Notes under the pieces: model-generated
What the model saw: the letters and a program-made list of their open reading frames with translations, nothing else
The model's database searches: none
What the model was told of the DNA's origin: nothing
Source of the DNA: Myxococcales bacterium
Lineage (GTDB): Bacteria > Myxococcota_A > UBA9042
DNA: 62,814 nucleotides
NCBI GenBank assembly: GCA_947491025.1
Contig: CANLIC010000028.1
Location: 1-62,814 of the forward strand
Reading direction: 5' to 3'
Made by a program: the position numbers and the translations under genes
Part shown: in pieces, positions 45,726-54,448 of the stretch
Position numbering within the stretch: the first letter of the stretch is position 1
Layout: every line of letters begins with the position of its first letter

Positions 45726-46696
45726 GCCGCCGCCTCGGCCCGCTGCCGCGCCCGCGCTGCGCGACAGGCGAGGGCGAGCGCTGCGATGGCGCTCTGCGGA
45801 TCGGCGCTGCCCTGGCCGGCGCGATCGTAGGCCGTGCCGTGATCGGGCGAGACGCGCGGCACCGGCAGGCCGCAGGTGAAGTTGACGGCGTCAGCGAAGT
45901 GAACGGTCTTGAGCGGGCCGAGCGCCTGGTCGTGGTACATGGCGACGATGGCGTCGAATTCGCCGAGGTAGCCAGCGCGAAACGCCGTGTCCGCCGCCAA
46001 GGGCCCGACCGCATCGACGCCGGCTGCCCGCAGCGCCGCGATGGCCGGCGCGATCAGGCGGGCTTCTTCGTCCCCGAATCGACCGCCTTCGCCGGCGTGC
46101 GGGTTGAGGCCGCAGATGCCGAGCCGCGGCGCCGCCATGCCGAAGACGGCGCGCAAGTCGGCCTCCGCCGCCATGCTGGCTTCGAAAATCGCTTCCGTCG
46201 TCAGCACGTCGGCGACACGTCGTAGCGGCAAGTGCGTCGTCACCGGCACCACCCGCAGCCGAGGCCCGGCCAGCATCATCGCAAAACGCCGTGCGCCCAG
46301 CCGCGCCGCAAGGTACTCAGTCTGGCCCGCTGGCGGCGCAGGCAGGTGGATGAAGATCGCCTTGGGCACAGGTCCGGTCAGCATGGCGTCGATGTCGCCG
46401 GCCACTGCGGCGTCGGCCAGCGCCTCGAGGGCGACGAAGGCGTCGAAGCGGCTTTGGGCATCGCTGTGGCCCGGGAGTCGCTCGCCGCCGCTGCTCGCCA
46501 CGGCGACAAAGCGCACCCGCGGCCGCACCGACCCGGCCAACCGCTCGCGCGCGACTTCCCACACCGCCGCCTGGCTGTACACGGTCGCGCTCACGTCAGG
46601 CGGCAGCGTCGCCAGTGCCTCGACGATCACTTCTGGGCCAATGCCGACGGCCTCACCCAGCGTGACGCCGATCCGGGGCCCGGGTGTCTCTGCCAT
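45722..46696 (-). CDS. pdxA: 4-hydroxythreonine-4-phosphate dehydrogenase
   Basis: Acts in the DXP-dependent route to pyridoxal 5-phosphate. 324 residues from the ATG at 46696, chosen because GGGGAG lies six bases upstream and homology begins at RIGVTLGEAVGIGPE; an earlier ATG at 46750 adds Ala-rich sequence. Metal-binding histidines are in TTHLPLRRV, NPHAGEGG and AMYHDQALGPLK. The substrate-binding loop GLPVPRVSPDHGTAYDRAG is intact. The usual GEPAG/GDPAG motif reads GEAVG here. Activity is expected. It leads an overlapping three-gene run with a lipoprotein and a lysine-free aminotransferase-like protein. Confidence 0.94.
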   Translation of the reverse strand: MAETPGPRIGVTLGEAVGIGPEVIVEALATLPPDVSATVYSQAAVWEVARERLAGSVRPRVRFVAVASSGGERLPGHSDAQSRFDAFVALEALADAAVAGDIDAMLTGPVPKAIFIHLPAPPAGQTEYLAARLGARRFAMMLAGPRLRVVPVTTHLPLRRVADVLTTEAIFEASMAAEADLRAVFGMAAPRLGICGLNPHAGEGGRFGDEEARLIAPAIAALRAAGVDAVGPLAADTAFRAGYLGEFDAIVAMYHDQALGPLKTVHFADAVNFTCGLPVPRVSPDHGTAYDRAGQGSADPQSAIAALALACRAARARQRAEAAA

Positions 46697-46722
46697 CGAC
46701 TGCTCCCCAGCCGCGGCAAAAG

Positions 46723-46750
46723 TTGCTGCGGCGGCGCGCGATGCTACCAT
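46723..46750 (+). promoter_or_regulatory. Candidate promoter of the mini-lipoprotein/metallopeptidase pair
   Basis: TTGCTG (46723-46728), 16 bases, TACCAT (46745-46750) preceded by TGC, an extended -10-like element. It lies 40 bases upstream of the ATG at 46791. Weak match. Confidence 0.3.
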
Positions 46751-46790
46751 CAGCCGCGCGCACGCCTAGCCCTGCGCCCCGGAGTTCGCC

Positions 46791-46994
46791 ATGGCTCGCC
46801 TGCCCAAGCTGCTGCTCTCCCTCGCGCTGATGACGGGTGCGCTCGCCTGCGATCCAGGCTTTACGCTCCTGGAGTCGGGCACGCCGCCGTCGCGCAACCC
46901 TCCGCCCAGCTCCAAAAAGGGCGTGACCAAGTTGAACAACCACACCCACGGCGGCCCCACCCCGACCCAGGTCGACGGCGGCGGTGCCGGCTGA
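46791..46994 (+). CDS. Mini-lipoprotein
   Basis: 67 residues. Signal peptide (LPKLLLSLALMTGALAC) with likely lipidated Cys20, then a short hydrophilic chain containing PPSRNPPPSSKKG and a His/Gly/Pro end. GGAG lies seven bases before the ATG. No family recognised; it resembles entericidin-like or anchor-only lipoproteins in size. Its end overlaps the metallopeptidase gene by 11 bases, so they are co-translated. Confidence 0.72.
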   Translation: MARLPKLLLSLALMTGALACDPGFTLLESGTPPSRNPPPSSKKGVTKLNNHTHGGPTPTQVDGGGAG

Positions 46995-47733
46995 GCCGGG
47001 CGAGGGCGCGCGCGACACAGCGAGCGGCCTCGACCTCCGGTGGTCTCCCGACCTCGATGCCGAGGTAGCGTCGCTGCTGCTGCGCGATCTCGAGGCCATC
47101 CTGGCGCCATTGGCCGCTTTCGGCCGCTTCTCGCAGCCCCTGACCCTGCTCACCGTCGACGACCAGCAGGCGCTCGCCGCCCTGGCTGAAGCGCCGGTCG
47201 ATGGTCCGCTCTGCGCTGCTGCGACGCCGACGCGGCTGGTGTTGCTGCGACCCTGCAAATGGCCACGGCCGCCGGCCGATCACGTCTTGCGCACCGTGCT
47301 CTGCCACGAGCTGGCCCACGCGCTGCTCTTTCAACGCTGCGCCCCGCCGGGCCGCCTCGGCGCCGTGGCGCTGCCGAGCTGGTTTCGCGAGGGCATGGCC
47401 GTCGTCGCCAGCGAAGGCCGCCCGTCGCCAGCCCGGCAGCGTCAGGTCGGTCTCCGTCGCGACGCCGAGGCGCTGGCCGACGCCGACGCCTTGGCGATGG
47501 CGCAGCAGCCGGATGCGGTCTACGCCGTGGCCGCCGTGTTCTTCGACCGTTGGCTGCAGGCGTTCGGGGACCGCAGGCTGGCCACCCTGTGCCGCGCGAT
47601 GCGGCAGGGGCGCAGCTTCAGCGACGCCTTCGCCGTGGCGACCAGCCAGCCAGCGCAGGCCTGGCTCGCCGCCAGCCACAGCGCACTCCGGGCTTGGGCC
47701 ACAGACAGCGCAGGCGGCGGTGGGCGCAGCTAG
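46984..47733 (+). CDS. Gluzincin-type putative metallopeptidase
   Basis: 249 residues from a GTG inside the end of the mini-lipoprotein gene. Zinc motif His108-Glu-Leu-Ala-His112 in VLCHELAHALLF, with a downstream Glu136 in LPSWFREGMAVVASE as third ligand. This is the peptidase-MA/gluzincin layout. No signal peptide is visible, which would make it cytoplasmic unless it depends on its lipoprotein neighbour. No specific family or substrate can be named. C-terminal helices (FFDRWLQAFGDRRLATLCRAM) follow the M1/MA-like pattern. Confidence 0.8.
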   Translation: MPAEPGEGARDTASGLDLRWSPDLDAEVASLLLRDLEAILAPLAAFGRFSQPLTLLTVDDQQALAALAEAPVDGPLCAAATPTRLVLLRPCKWPRPPADHVLRTVLCHELAHALLFQRCAPPGRLGAVALPSWFREGMAVVASEGRPSPARQRQVGLRRDAEALADADALAMAQQPDAVYAVAAVFFDRWLQAFGDRRLATLCRAMRQGRSFSDAFAVATSQPAQAWLAASHSALRAWATDSAGGGGRS

Positions 47734-47795
47734 GCCTGCGCGCGAGCGCGGTTGCACCCAGGTGTCCGGGGCTGCTTCGAAGGCGCGACGGTCGG

Positions 47796-48347
47796 CTAGG
47801 GACCTGCGGCGATCTCGGCTTCTTTCTCTACCGTGTAGCTGTCGATGCGCTTGATGGCAGCGTCGATGCGATCTTGGACCGTCTTGCGGGCGCGATCGAG
47901 GTCGTCGTCGCCCATGTCGTCGATGGCGTCGATGAGGTCCAGGGCGTCGCGGCGGCCCTGACGGACGCTGACCTTGGCCTTCTCGGCTTCGACCTTGAGG
48001 ACCTTGACCAGCTCCCTGCGGCGCTCACCGGTCAGCGCCGGCACCGGCAGCAGCACCACGTCGCCGCGGTTGCTCGGCGTCAGTCCGAGATCGCTCTGCA
48101 AAATCGCCTTCTCGATGGTGTTGCAGAGGTTGCGCTCCCACGGCTTGATCTGCAGCAGGCGCGCATCGACAGCCGCGATGTTCGCCACCTGCTGGAGGGG
48201 CGTGCTGTTGCCGTAGTACTCGATCCGAATGCCGTCGAGCAGCCCTGGATGAGCGCGTCCGGTTCGCAGCTTCGCGGCTTCTTTGCGAAAAGCCTCAAAG
48301 GCCTTCTCCAGGTGGTCGTCGGCTTCGGCGATGATCTCTTCGAGCAT
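47796..48347 (-). CDS. frr: Ribosome recycling factor
   Basis: 183 residues, normal RRF length. It splits post-termination ribosomes together with EF-G. Conserved blocks: KEAAKLRTGRAHPGLLDGI near the N-terminus; EYYGNSTPLQQVANI; IKPWERN; LTPSNRGDVVLLPVPALTGERRRELVK; the C-terminal coiled helix. It lies 17 bases after pyrH and ends the rpsB-tsf-pyrH-frr run. Confidence 0.98.
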   Translation of the reverse strand: MLEEIIAEADDHLEKAFEAFRKEAAKLRTGRAHPGLLDGIRIEYYGNSTPLQQVANIAAVDARLLQIKPWERNLCNTIEKAILQSDLGLTPSNRGDVVLLPVPALTGERRRELVKVLKVEAEKAKVSVRQGRRDALDLIDAIDDMGDDDLDRARKTVQDRIDAAIKRIDSYTVEKEAEIAAGP

Positions 48348-48364
48348 AGGGGGCCTCCCGGGGC

Positions 48365-49114
48365 TCAGGCGCTTGCGCTCGGCTGGGCGAGCGCGACGGG
48401 CGCAGCGGCATGCACCAGCGTGCCGACGCGCTCGCCGCGCACGACCCGCTCGATGTTGCCCGCGACGCCGAGGTTGAAGACGGCGATCGGCAGCTCAGTC
48501 TCCATGCACAGCGACAACGCGGTCGCATCCATCACTTTGAGCCGGCGCGACAGCGCCTCGTGGTGGCTGACCTCGGGCAGCATCCGCGCGCTCTGGACCA
48601 GCTTCGGGTCCGCGTCGTAGATGCCATCGACCTTGGTCGCCTTCAAGATGACCTCGCAGGCCATCTCTTTGGCGCGTAGGGCTGCCGCTGTGTCGGTCGT
48701 GAAGTACGGGTTGCCGGTGCCGCAAGCGAAGATGATGATTCGCTTGTTGTCCAAATGCAGCAGCGCCTTGCGCCGGATGTAGGGCTCGCAGATCTGCCGC
48801 ATGGTGATCGCGCTGATCACCCGGGTCTCGACGCCGCGCTTCTCCAGCGCGTCCTGGATCGCCAGCGAATTCATCGCGGTCGCCAGCATGCCCATGTAGT
48901 CGGCGGTGGCGCGATCCATGCCACCGCTGGCGCCTGCCATGCCGCGGAAGATGTTGCCGCCGCCGATGACGATCGCGATCTCGACGCCCAGGGCGTGGAC
49001 CGCGACCACCTCGGCCGCGATGCGATCGAGCGTGCTGGCATCGATGCCGTAGCCGCTACCAGCGGCCAAGGCTTCGCCGCTTAGCTTCAGCAAGATCCGC
49101 TTGTAGCGCGTCAT
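48365..49114 (-). CDS. pyrH: Uridylate kinase (UMP kinase)
   Basis: Phosphorylates UMP to UDP. 249 residues with the amino-acid-kinase fold: [73 protein letters not shown] and MDATALSLC. The start at 49114 has GGGGGCCGC before ATG and agrees with homology; a longer upstream frame is GC-rich noise. A short C-terminal extension ([13 protein letters not shown]) is extra. Confidence 0.97.
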   Translation of the reverse strand: MTRYKRILLKLSGEALAAGSGYGIDASTLDRIAAEVVAVHALGVEIAIVIGGGNIFRGMAGASGGMDRATADYMGMLATAMNSLAIQDALEKRGVETRVISAITMRQICEPYIRRKALLHLDNKRIIIFACGTGNPYFTTDTAAALRAKEMACEVILKATKVDGIYDADPKLVQSARMLPEVSHHEALSRRLKVMDATALSLCMETELPIAVFNLGVAGNIERVVRGERVGTLVHAAAPVALAQPSASA

Positions 49115-49462
49115 GCGGCCCCCATGCGCCGGGCGGGGGAGGCGCCGGCTCGCGCGGCGGTGTACACCATCCGTTGGCGGGGCGACAAGCGGCCCACGCG
49201 CACGCTGCTGTCGCCAGGCCTGGCCGTGCCTTGCAGACGGCGCCCCGATGCGCGCGAAGAACGACGCACGATGAATTCGCAGCGGCGCAGGCGCCGCCGG
49301 CAACCGCCGACCTTTGGCGGCGTGCGGCGCGCAAAGGGCCGACGGCAATCGGAATGCCACGAAGAGCGCGACGGGGCCGAGCAAGTCCGCGCGGCCAGAG
49401 CGGGCGGTGGTAGCGGCACAAGCCCCGCGGGGCCGCGAACTGCGCGCGCGCGCCGGTAGCGG
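49115..49462. other. Intergenic region between tsf and pyrH
   Basis: 348 bases, very GC-rich, including a CG-alternating run near 49440-49455 and an imperfect CCGCC/GGCGG hairpin near 49303-49322. Arg-rich open frames on both strands look like noise. No promoter of the 17-spacer type was found here. Confidence 0.45.
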
Positions 49463-50116
49463 CTAGCCCGCCATCCGGGCGACCTCGGCCGCGAAGTCGT
49501 CTTCTTTCTTGGCGATGCCCTCGCCGAGCTCGAAGCGCGTGAAGCGGCGAATCACGATGTTCTCACCGATGCGACCGACCAGCTCGGTCAGGACGTCGGC
49601 GATGCGACGACCCTTCTCGTCTTTGACGAAGGGCTGCTCGACCAGGCAGATGTCGCCGTACCACGCCTTGAGCTTGCCCTCGGCGATCTTCGGGACCAGG
49701 GCCTCGGGCTTGCCCATCTCGCGCACCTGGTGCTCGAAGATCTCGCGCTGCGTCGCCAGCTCGTCGGCGGGGATCTCCTCTGGGCGGACGTACCTCGGCG
49801 ACATCGCCGCGATCTGCATCGCCACGTCGCGGGCGAACTGCTGGAAGTCCTCGTTCTTGGCAACGAAGTCGGTCTCGGAGTTGATCTCGACCAGCACGCC
49901 GGTCTTGCCGTCGTGGTGGACGTAGGCCGCGACCATACCCTCGGCGGCGGTGCGTCCGGCCTTCTTGGTCGCCGTGGCGGCCGACTTCTTCTGCAGCCAC
50001 TCCTGCGACTTCTTCATGTCGCCGTCGCACTCGGTGAGCGCCTTCTTACAGTCGCCCATCGGCGCGCCGGTCATGTCGCGCAGTTCCTTGATGAGCTTGG
50101 CGGTGATCTCGGCCAT
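49463..50116 (-). CDS. tsf: Translation elongation factor Ts
   Basis: Recycles EF-Tu from GDP to GTP. 217 residues, the shorter form as in Thermus rather than the 283 residues of E. coli. The UBA-like N-terminus LIKELRDMTGAPMGDCKKAL is followed by the exchange motif SETDFVAKNEDFQQFARDVAMQIA. The C-terminal part has GDICLVEQPFVKDEKG and RFTRFELGEGI. It lies 190 bases downstream of rpsB. Confidence 0.98.
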   Translation of the reverse strand: MAEITAKLIKELRDMTGAPMGDCKKALTECDGDMKKSQEWLQKKSAATATKKAGRTAAEGMVAAYVHHDGKTGVLVEINSETDFVAKNEDFQQFARDVAMQIAAMSPRYVRPEEIPADELATQREIFEHQVREMGKPEALVPKIAEGKLKAWYGDICLVEQPFVKDEKGRRIADVLTELVGRIGENIVIRRFTRFELGEGIAKKEDDFAAEVARMAG

Positions 50117-50287
50117 GGTCTACCTCGCGGCGCCGATCGTCGGCGTCCTGTGCGTCCGCCCCTAGGCGGCGGGCAGCGGTGTACTGTGACGGCGCCCGCG
50201 ACGTACGCGCGGACCCCGGGGTGGGTGGTGTCGCCCGTCCTGGGCGCACGGACTCGGCTTCTGGAGTCGCCGCGACGGACCCGGCGT

Positions 50288-50304
50288 CGACCGCCGGGCG
50301 GTCG
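50288..50304. terminator. Hairpin after rpsB
   Basis: CGACCGCC-G-GGCGGTCG, a near-perfect 17-base palindrome starting two bases after the rpsB stop. It may act as a partial terminator lowering tsf transcription, or as an RNA-stabilising 3' hairpin. No T-run is present. Confidence 0.4.
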
Positions 50305-50306
50305 GC

Positions 50307-51185
50307 CTACTCCTCGTCCTCGAAGTCGTCCTCTTCCTCAACGACGGCGGCCGGCTCGGCCTGCTCCACCGGCTCGTGCTTGATGGCGCGCGGCTTGACC
50401 ACGACGTCCACGCGGCTGGTGTCCGCGGCGGCGACGGCGCCGACGCCATCGAAGTCGCGCGCGAACGCGTTGCGGCCGGCGGCGGCGCCGATCAGGCAGG
50501 CGTCGGCGGCGGCGGCGACGAAGAGGCGGATGCTGCGCATCGCGTCGTCGTTGGCCGGGATTGGGAAGTCGAGCACGTCGGGATCGCCGTTGGTGTCGAC
50601 CAGGGCGACGACCGGGATGCCCAGCCGGCGCGCCTCGGCGACGGCGATGTGCTCCTGCACCGGATCGACCACGAAGACCGCGCCGGGCATCTTCGGCATG
50701 TTGCGAAGACCGCCGAGGGTGCGCGCCAGCTTCTCATGGTCCTTGCGGAGGTTGGCCACTTCCTTCTTCGGCAGGCGGGCGGCCATATGCGGCTCGAGCA
50801 TCTTCTCCATCTCGGAGAGCTTCTCGATCGAGGTGCGCACCGTCTTGAAGTTGGTCAGCGTGCCGCCGAGCCAGCGGTGGTCGATCACCGGCATGCCGGC
50901 GCGCACGGCCTCTTCACGCACGATCTCGCGGGCCTGGCGCTTGGTGGCGACAAAGAGGACCTGATCACCCTTGGCGGTGACGCGCGACAAGAAGTTCTGG
51001 GCGTCGCGGAAAAGCTTCGCGGTCTTGCCCAGGTTCATGATGTGCACGCCGTTGCGGGCGCCGTAGATGTAGGGCCGCATCTTCGGGTTCCAGCGCCGGG
51101 TCTGGTGGCCGAAGTGGGCGCCAGCCTCGAGCATCTCTTTGATCGAGACGGTCATGCTGGTGGGGGGCGTATTGGGGTTGCTCAT
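50307..51185 (-). CDS. rpsB: 30S ribosomal protein S2
   Basis: 292 residues. Signature regions: LEAGAHFGHQTRRWNPKMRPYI, GVHIMNLGKTAKLF, FVATKRQA, HRWLGGTLTNFKT, VDPVQEHIAVAEARRLGIPVVALVDTNGDPD and the I-P-A-N-D-D-A-M-R-S-I block. It carries a C-terminal acidic extension ending in a run of Glu and Asp, longer than in E. coli (241 residues). An 11-residue N-terminal extension precedes TVSIKEML. First gene of the rpsB-tsf-pyrH-frr run. Confidence 0.98.
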   Translation of the reverse strand: MSNPNTPPTSMTVSIKEMLEAGAHFGHQTRRWNPKMRPYIYGARNGVHIMNLGKTAKLFRDAQNFLSRVTAKGDQVLFVATKRQAREIVREEAVRAGMPVIDHRWLGGTLTNFKTVRTSIEKLSEMEKMLEPHMAARLPKKEVANLRKDHEKLARTLGGLRNMPKMPGAVFVVDPVQEHIAVAEARRLGIPVVALVDTNGDPDVLDFPIPANDDAMRSIRLFVAAAADACLIGAAAGRNAFARDFDGVGAVAAADTSRVDVVVKPRAIKHEPVEQAEPAAVVEEEDDFEDEE

Positions 51186-51488
51186 GGTGGCTCCGTTCTC
51201 CCTCCGCCCCCGGGGTACCCAGCCGCTGGCGTTGTGCCAGCTTCGGGCACGGAACCCTGGCTTGTCACGGCGTTGCAGCTGTTGCCGCGCCGGATTCGCC
51301 GTGTGGGGGCGTGCGTCGTTATCCCGTCCCGGAATGGGCGGGGGGCCGAGAGTCTAGTGGCTGGCTTGGGCGATGGCAAGGGGCGACGGCGAGGCGTCGC
51401 AGCACGGAATCTCGGCAGGGGCGACGCCGTGACGGGGGCGTCGGCCGCTCGCCGTTGTGGCGACCTGTTCAGCCGAAGACGACGCGGC
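51186..51488. other. rpsB promoter and leader region
   Basis: 303 bases between preA and rpsB. It contains the promoter at 51351-51379 and a leader of about 160 bases with a stem GCTGGC-GTTGT-GCCAGC at 51225-51241, about 40 bases before the rpsB start. Autogenous S2 control through the leader is known in other bacteria and is only a possibility here. Confidence 0.45.
51351..51379 (-). promoter_or_regulatory. Promoter of rpsB
   Basis: On the minus strand, TTGCCA (51379-51374), exactly 17 bases, TAGACT (51356-51351). 5/6 and 4/6 matches. Predicted start near 51344. Confidence 0.65.
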
Positions 51489-52910
51489 TCAGTGAGAGCC
51501 CTTCTTCGGGCGCAGCGTCTTCTCGCCGGCCACGGCCTCGTTCCACGTCGCAGGTGCAAAGCCGTTGTCGACCTGGACCATGGTGATGCAGTCGGAGACG
51601 GGGCAGACGATCTGGCAGAGGTTGCAGCCGACGCACTCGCTCTCGTCGATGATCGGAACGCGCGTGCCGTCGGTGGCCGGGAAGATGCACTGGTGGGCGC
51701 CATCGCGGCAGGCCGCCACGCAGTCGTAGCAACCGATGCACTTGCTGGCGTCGATCTTGGCCACGGTCTCGTAGTTGAGGTCGAGCGAACCCCACTCGCT
51801 GTAGCCGGGGATCGCCTTGCCGACCATCTCGTCGATGGTGTGGAAGCCGTGGTTCGACATGTAGGTCTCGAGGCCTTCGATCATGTCCTCGACGATGCGG
51901 TAGCCCTTGAGCATGACCTCGGTGCAGACCTGCACGCTGGTGCTGCCGAGCAGGATGAACTCCACCGCATCGCGCCAGGTCGCCACACCGCCGATGCCCG
52001 AGATCGGAATGCGGAAATCGGGGTCGCGCGCCAACTGGGCGACCATGTGCAGCGCGATCGGCTTCACCGCAGCGCCGCAGTAGCCACCGTTGGTCGACAG
52101 GTCCCGAACGCGCGGATAGGGCACGAAGTGGTCGATGTCGACGCCGATGATCGACTTGATGGTGTTGATCAGCGACACGCCGTCCGCGCCGCCGCGCTGC
52201 GCAGCCTTGCCGTGCGGCAGGATGTCGCCGACGTTGGGCGTCAGCTTGATCAGTACGGGCATCCCCGGGCGGTACTTGTCGGCGTACTTGCGCGCCCAGC
52301 CGGTGATGCGCTCGTTGACCTTGGGCTCCTGGCCCACCGCCGAGCCCATGCCGCGCTCGCACATGCCGTGCGGGCAGCCGAAGTTGAGCTCGAGGCCGTC
52401 GCCGCCGGCGTCGACCGAGCGGGCGATGATGTCCTCCCACTCCTGCTCGGTCTCGACCATCAGGCTGACGATGACGGCATGCTTCGGGAACTTGCGCTTG
52501 ACCTCGCGGATCTCACGGAAGTTGCTCTCGAGCGGGCGGTCGGTGATGAGCTCGATGTTGTTGAAGCCGATGTTGCGCTTGCCGCCGTAATTCAGGCCGC
52601 CAAAGCGGCTGCTGACGTTTTGGATCGGCTGGCCCAGCGTCTTCCACACCGCGCCGCCCCAGCCGGCCTCGAACGCGCGCTCGATCTGCGGCCCCGAGTT
52701 GGTCGGCGGCGCCGACGCCAGCCAGAAGGGGTTGGGCGAGATGATGCCGCCGCAATTGGTCGTCAGGTCTGGCTTGACCTTGGCGTCGCGGGCACCGACC
52801 AACCAATGGCCGGCGTTGCTGTGGTTGTGGTCGGCGCGGCTGCCGGCGGCCCCGTCCGGGCCGGGCGCGCTGCCGTTCTTTTCGCTGCGATCGCTGTTGC
52901 TGCCGTTCAT
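51489..52910 (-). CDS. preA: NAD-dependent dihydropyrimidine dehydrogenase subunit PreA
   Basis: 473 residues. FMN-barrel domain of the dihydroorotate/dihydropyrimidine dehydrogenase type with NFGCPHGMCERGMGSAVGQ, the loop region containing the active-site cysteine position, and GGVATWRDAVEFILLGSTSVQV for phosphate binding. A C-terminal ferredoxin domain carries two 4Fe-4S motifs (CIGCYDCVAACRDGAHQC and CVGCNLCQIVCPVSDC). With PreT it reduces uracil or thymine using NADH. The N-terminus has about 40 extra residues rich in Ser/Asn/Gly before LTTNCGGIISPNPFW. It lies 56 bases downstream of preT. Confidence 0.95.
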   Translation of the reverse strand: MNGSNSDRSEKNGSAPGPDGAAGSRADHNHSNAGHWLVGARDAKVKPDLTTNCGGIISPNPFWLASAPPTNSGPQIERAFEAGWGGAVWKTLGQPIQNVSSRFGGLNYGGKRNIGFNNIELITDRPLESNFREIREVKRKFPKHAVIVSLMVETEQEWEDIIARSVDAGGDGLELNFGCPHGMCERGMGSAVGQEPKVNERITGWARKYADKYRPGMPVLIKLTPNVGDILPHGKAAQRGGADGVSLINTIKSIIGVDIDHFVPYPRVRDLSTNGGYCGAAVKPIALHMVAQLARDPDFRIPISGIGGVATWRDAVEFILLGSTSVQVCTEVMLKGYRIVEDMIEGLETYMSNHGFHTIDEMVGKAIPGYSEWGSLDLNYETVAKIDASKCIGCYDCVAACRDGAHQCIFPATDGTRVPIIDESECVGCNLCQIVCPVSDCITMVQVDNGFAPATWNEAVAGEKTLRPKKGSH

Positions 52911-52966
52911 GGCGTCCTCTCTCGCGGTGCCGGGCTAGGGTCCCTGGCGATGCATGTCGAGCTGGC

Positions 52967-54319
52967 TCAGGCGGCGTCGCCACGCAGGTAGCGGTCGATG
53001 GCGATCGCCGCGCGCTTGCCCTCTGCCACTGCGTTGACGACTTCCTTGCCGCCGTTGGCGCAATCGCCGCCCGCGTACCAGCCCTTGCGGCCGGTGGCCC
53101 CGGTCTCGGCGTCCGCCACGACGACGCCGCGCTCGACCGACACGCCCGCGACGCCTTGCAGCATCGACGCCAGCTTGCCCTGGCCAATCGCCAGCAACAC
53201 GAGGTCGGTGGGCAGCGCGAAGGTCTCGCCGGTCGGCCGCTTGTCGGCGCCCAGACGCGCACAGTGGATCGACTGCACCCGGCCGGCGCCAAGGAAAGCC
53301 AGCGGCTGGCTGGCCCACGACGCCGAGATGCCCTCGGCCTTGGAGGCCTTCCACTCGTGCGCGTAGCCGCTCATGCCGGCTTCGCTGCCGCGGTAGACCA
53401 GCGTCACCTCGGGGATGCCGAGGCCCTTCAGCTCACGTACGGCGTCGATGGCCGTGTTGCCGCCGCCGACCACCGCCGCGCGCCGCACCCAACCCAGCTC
53501 GACCTTGCCGGTCTTGATGCACTCGATGAAGTCGACCGCGCCATGAACGCCGTCGAGGTCCTGGCCCGGCACGCCGAGCATCGAGTCCTCGCCGAGTCCG
53601 AAACCGAGGAAGACGGCGTCGTGGCGGGCTTCCAGCTCGGAAAACGGGACGTCGCCCTCGCCGTCGCCGACACCGACGCCGAGCTGAATGTCGATGCCGC
53701 CGATGCGCAGCACCCAGTTCAGCTCTTCGAGCGCGGCGTCGCCCTTCATCTTGTACGGCGCCACGCCCCAGGTGTTGAGGCCGCCGGCGACGTCGCGCTT
53801 GTCGTAAATGGTCGCCCGGTGACCGCGGCGACGCAGCTCATGGGCCGCGGCGATGCTGGCCGGGCCAGCGCCGACGAGGCCGACCGACTTGCCGGTGTCA
53901 GCGCCCGCCGTGTAGTATTGCCAGCCCTCTTCCAGCGCGATGTCGGTGGCATAGCGCTGCAGCTTTCCGATCTGAATCGGTGGCTGCCCGAGCTTGTTGT
54001 AGACGCAGTCGCCGACGCAGAGCACCTCGACCGGGCAGACCCGGGCGCAGCTCATGCCTAGGATGTTGCTGTCGAAGATGGTGCGGCCAGCGCCCTCGAC
54101 GTTGCCCGACGCGATCTTGCGGATGAACTGCGGGATGTCGATGCGGGTCGGACACGCGGTCTGGCACGGCGGGTCGTCGCAGTACAAGCAACGGCTCGCT
54201 TCGCTGACCGCCGCCGCTTCGTCGTAGGCCGGCTTGAAGTCGCGAAACACGCTCTCTGCGCGTTCGGACGCCAAGGCGCCGACGTGGGATGGAGAGCTGC
54301 CAGGATTGGAATGCGCCAT
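52967..54319 (-). CDS. preT: NAD-dependent dihydropyrimidine dehydrogenase subunit PreT
   Basis: 450 residues of the glutamate-synthase-small-subunit-like family. An N-terminal cysteine-rich region binds 4Fe-4S clusters (CLYCDDPPCQTACP, CARVCPVEVLCVGDC). The FAD-binding motif is VGLVGAGPASIAAAHEL, followed by GGLNTWGVAPYKM. An NAD(P) motif (AVVGGGNTAIDAV) and the closing FAD motif (GWYAGGDCANGGKEVVNAVAEGK) complete the enzyme. It passes electrons from NAD(P)H to PreA for pyrimidine reduction. First gene of the preT-preA pair, with its own good promoter. No hydantoinase or beta-ureidopropionase is seen in this window, so only the first catabolic step is local. Confidence 0.94.
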   Translation of the reverse strand: MAHSNPGSSPSHVGALASERAESVFRDFKPAYDEAAAVSEASRCLYCDDPPCQTACPTRIDIPQFIRKIASGNVEGAGRTIFDSNILGMSCARVCPVEVLCVGDCVYNKLGQPPIQIGKLQRYATDIALEEGWQYYTAGADTGKSVGLVGAGPASIAAAHELRRRGHRATIYDKRDVAGGLNTWGVAPYKMKGDAALEELNWVLRIGGIDIQLGVGVGDGEGDVPFSELEARHDAVFLGFGLGEDSMLGVPGQDLDGVHGAVDFIECIKTGKVELGWVRRAAVVGGGNTAIDAVRELKGLGIPEVTLVYRGSEAGMSGYAHEWKASKAEGISASWASQPLAFLGAGRVQSIHCARLGADKRPTGETFALPTDLVLLAIGQGKLASMLQGVAGVSVERGVVVADAETGATGRKGWYAGGDCANGGKEVVNAVAEGKRAAIAIDRYLRGDAA

Positions 54320-54361
54320 CGGTGCTCCTGAGGCCGCGCGGCGGCGTGCGCAGGGACGCCG

Positions 54362-54390
54362 ACTCTACGCGGGAGGAGGCAGGTTGCCAA
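54362..54390 (-). promoter_or_regulatory. Promoter of preT-preA
   Basis: On the minus strand, TTGGCA (54390-54385), exactly 17 bases, TAGAGT (54367-54362). 5/6 and 4/6 matches. Start near 54355, about 35 bases before the ATG. Confidence 0.65.
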
Positions 54391-54448
54391 GCCAGCCCGA
54401 GGCCGTCAGCGACTGCATTCAGCCGCCGACGGGGCATCGACGCTAGGC

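Noticed and set aside
49124..49459. Plus-strand open frame between pyrH and tsf
   Set aside because: Arg-rich noise with no ribosome binding site or domain.
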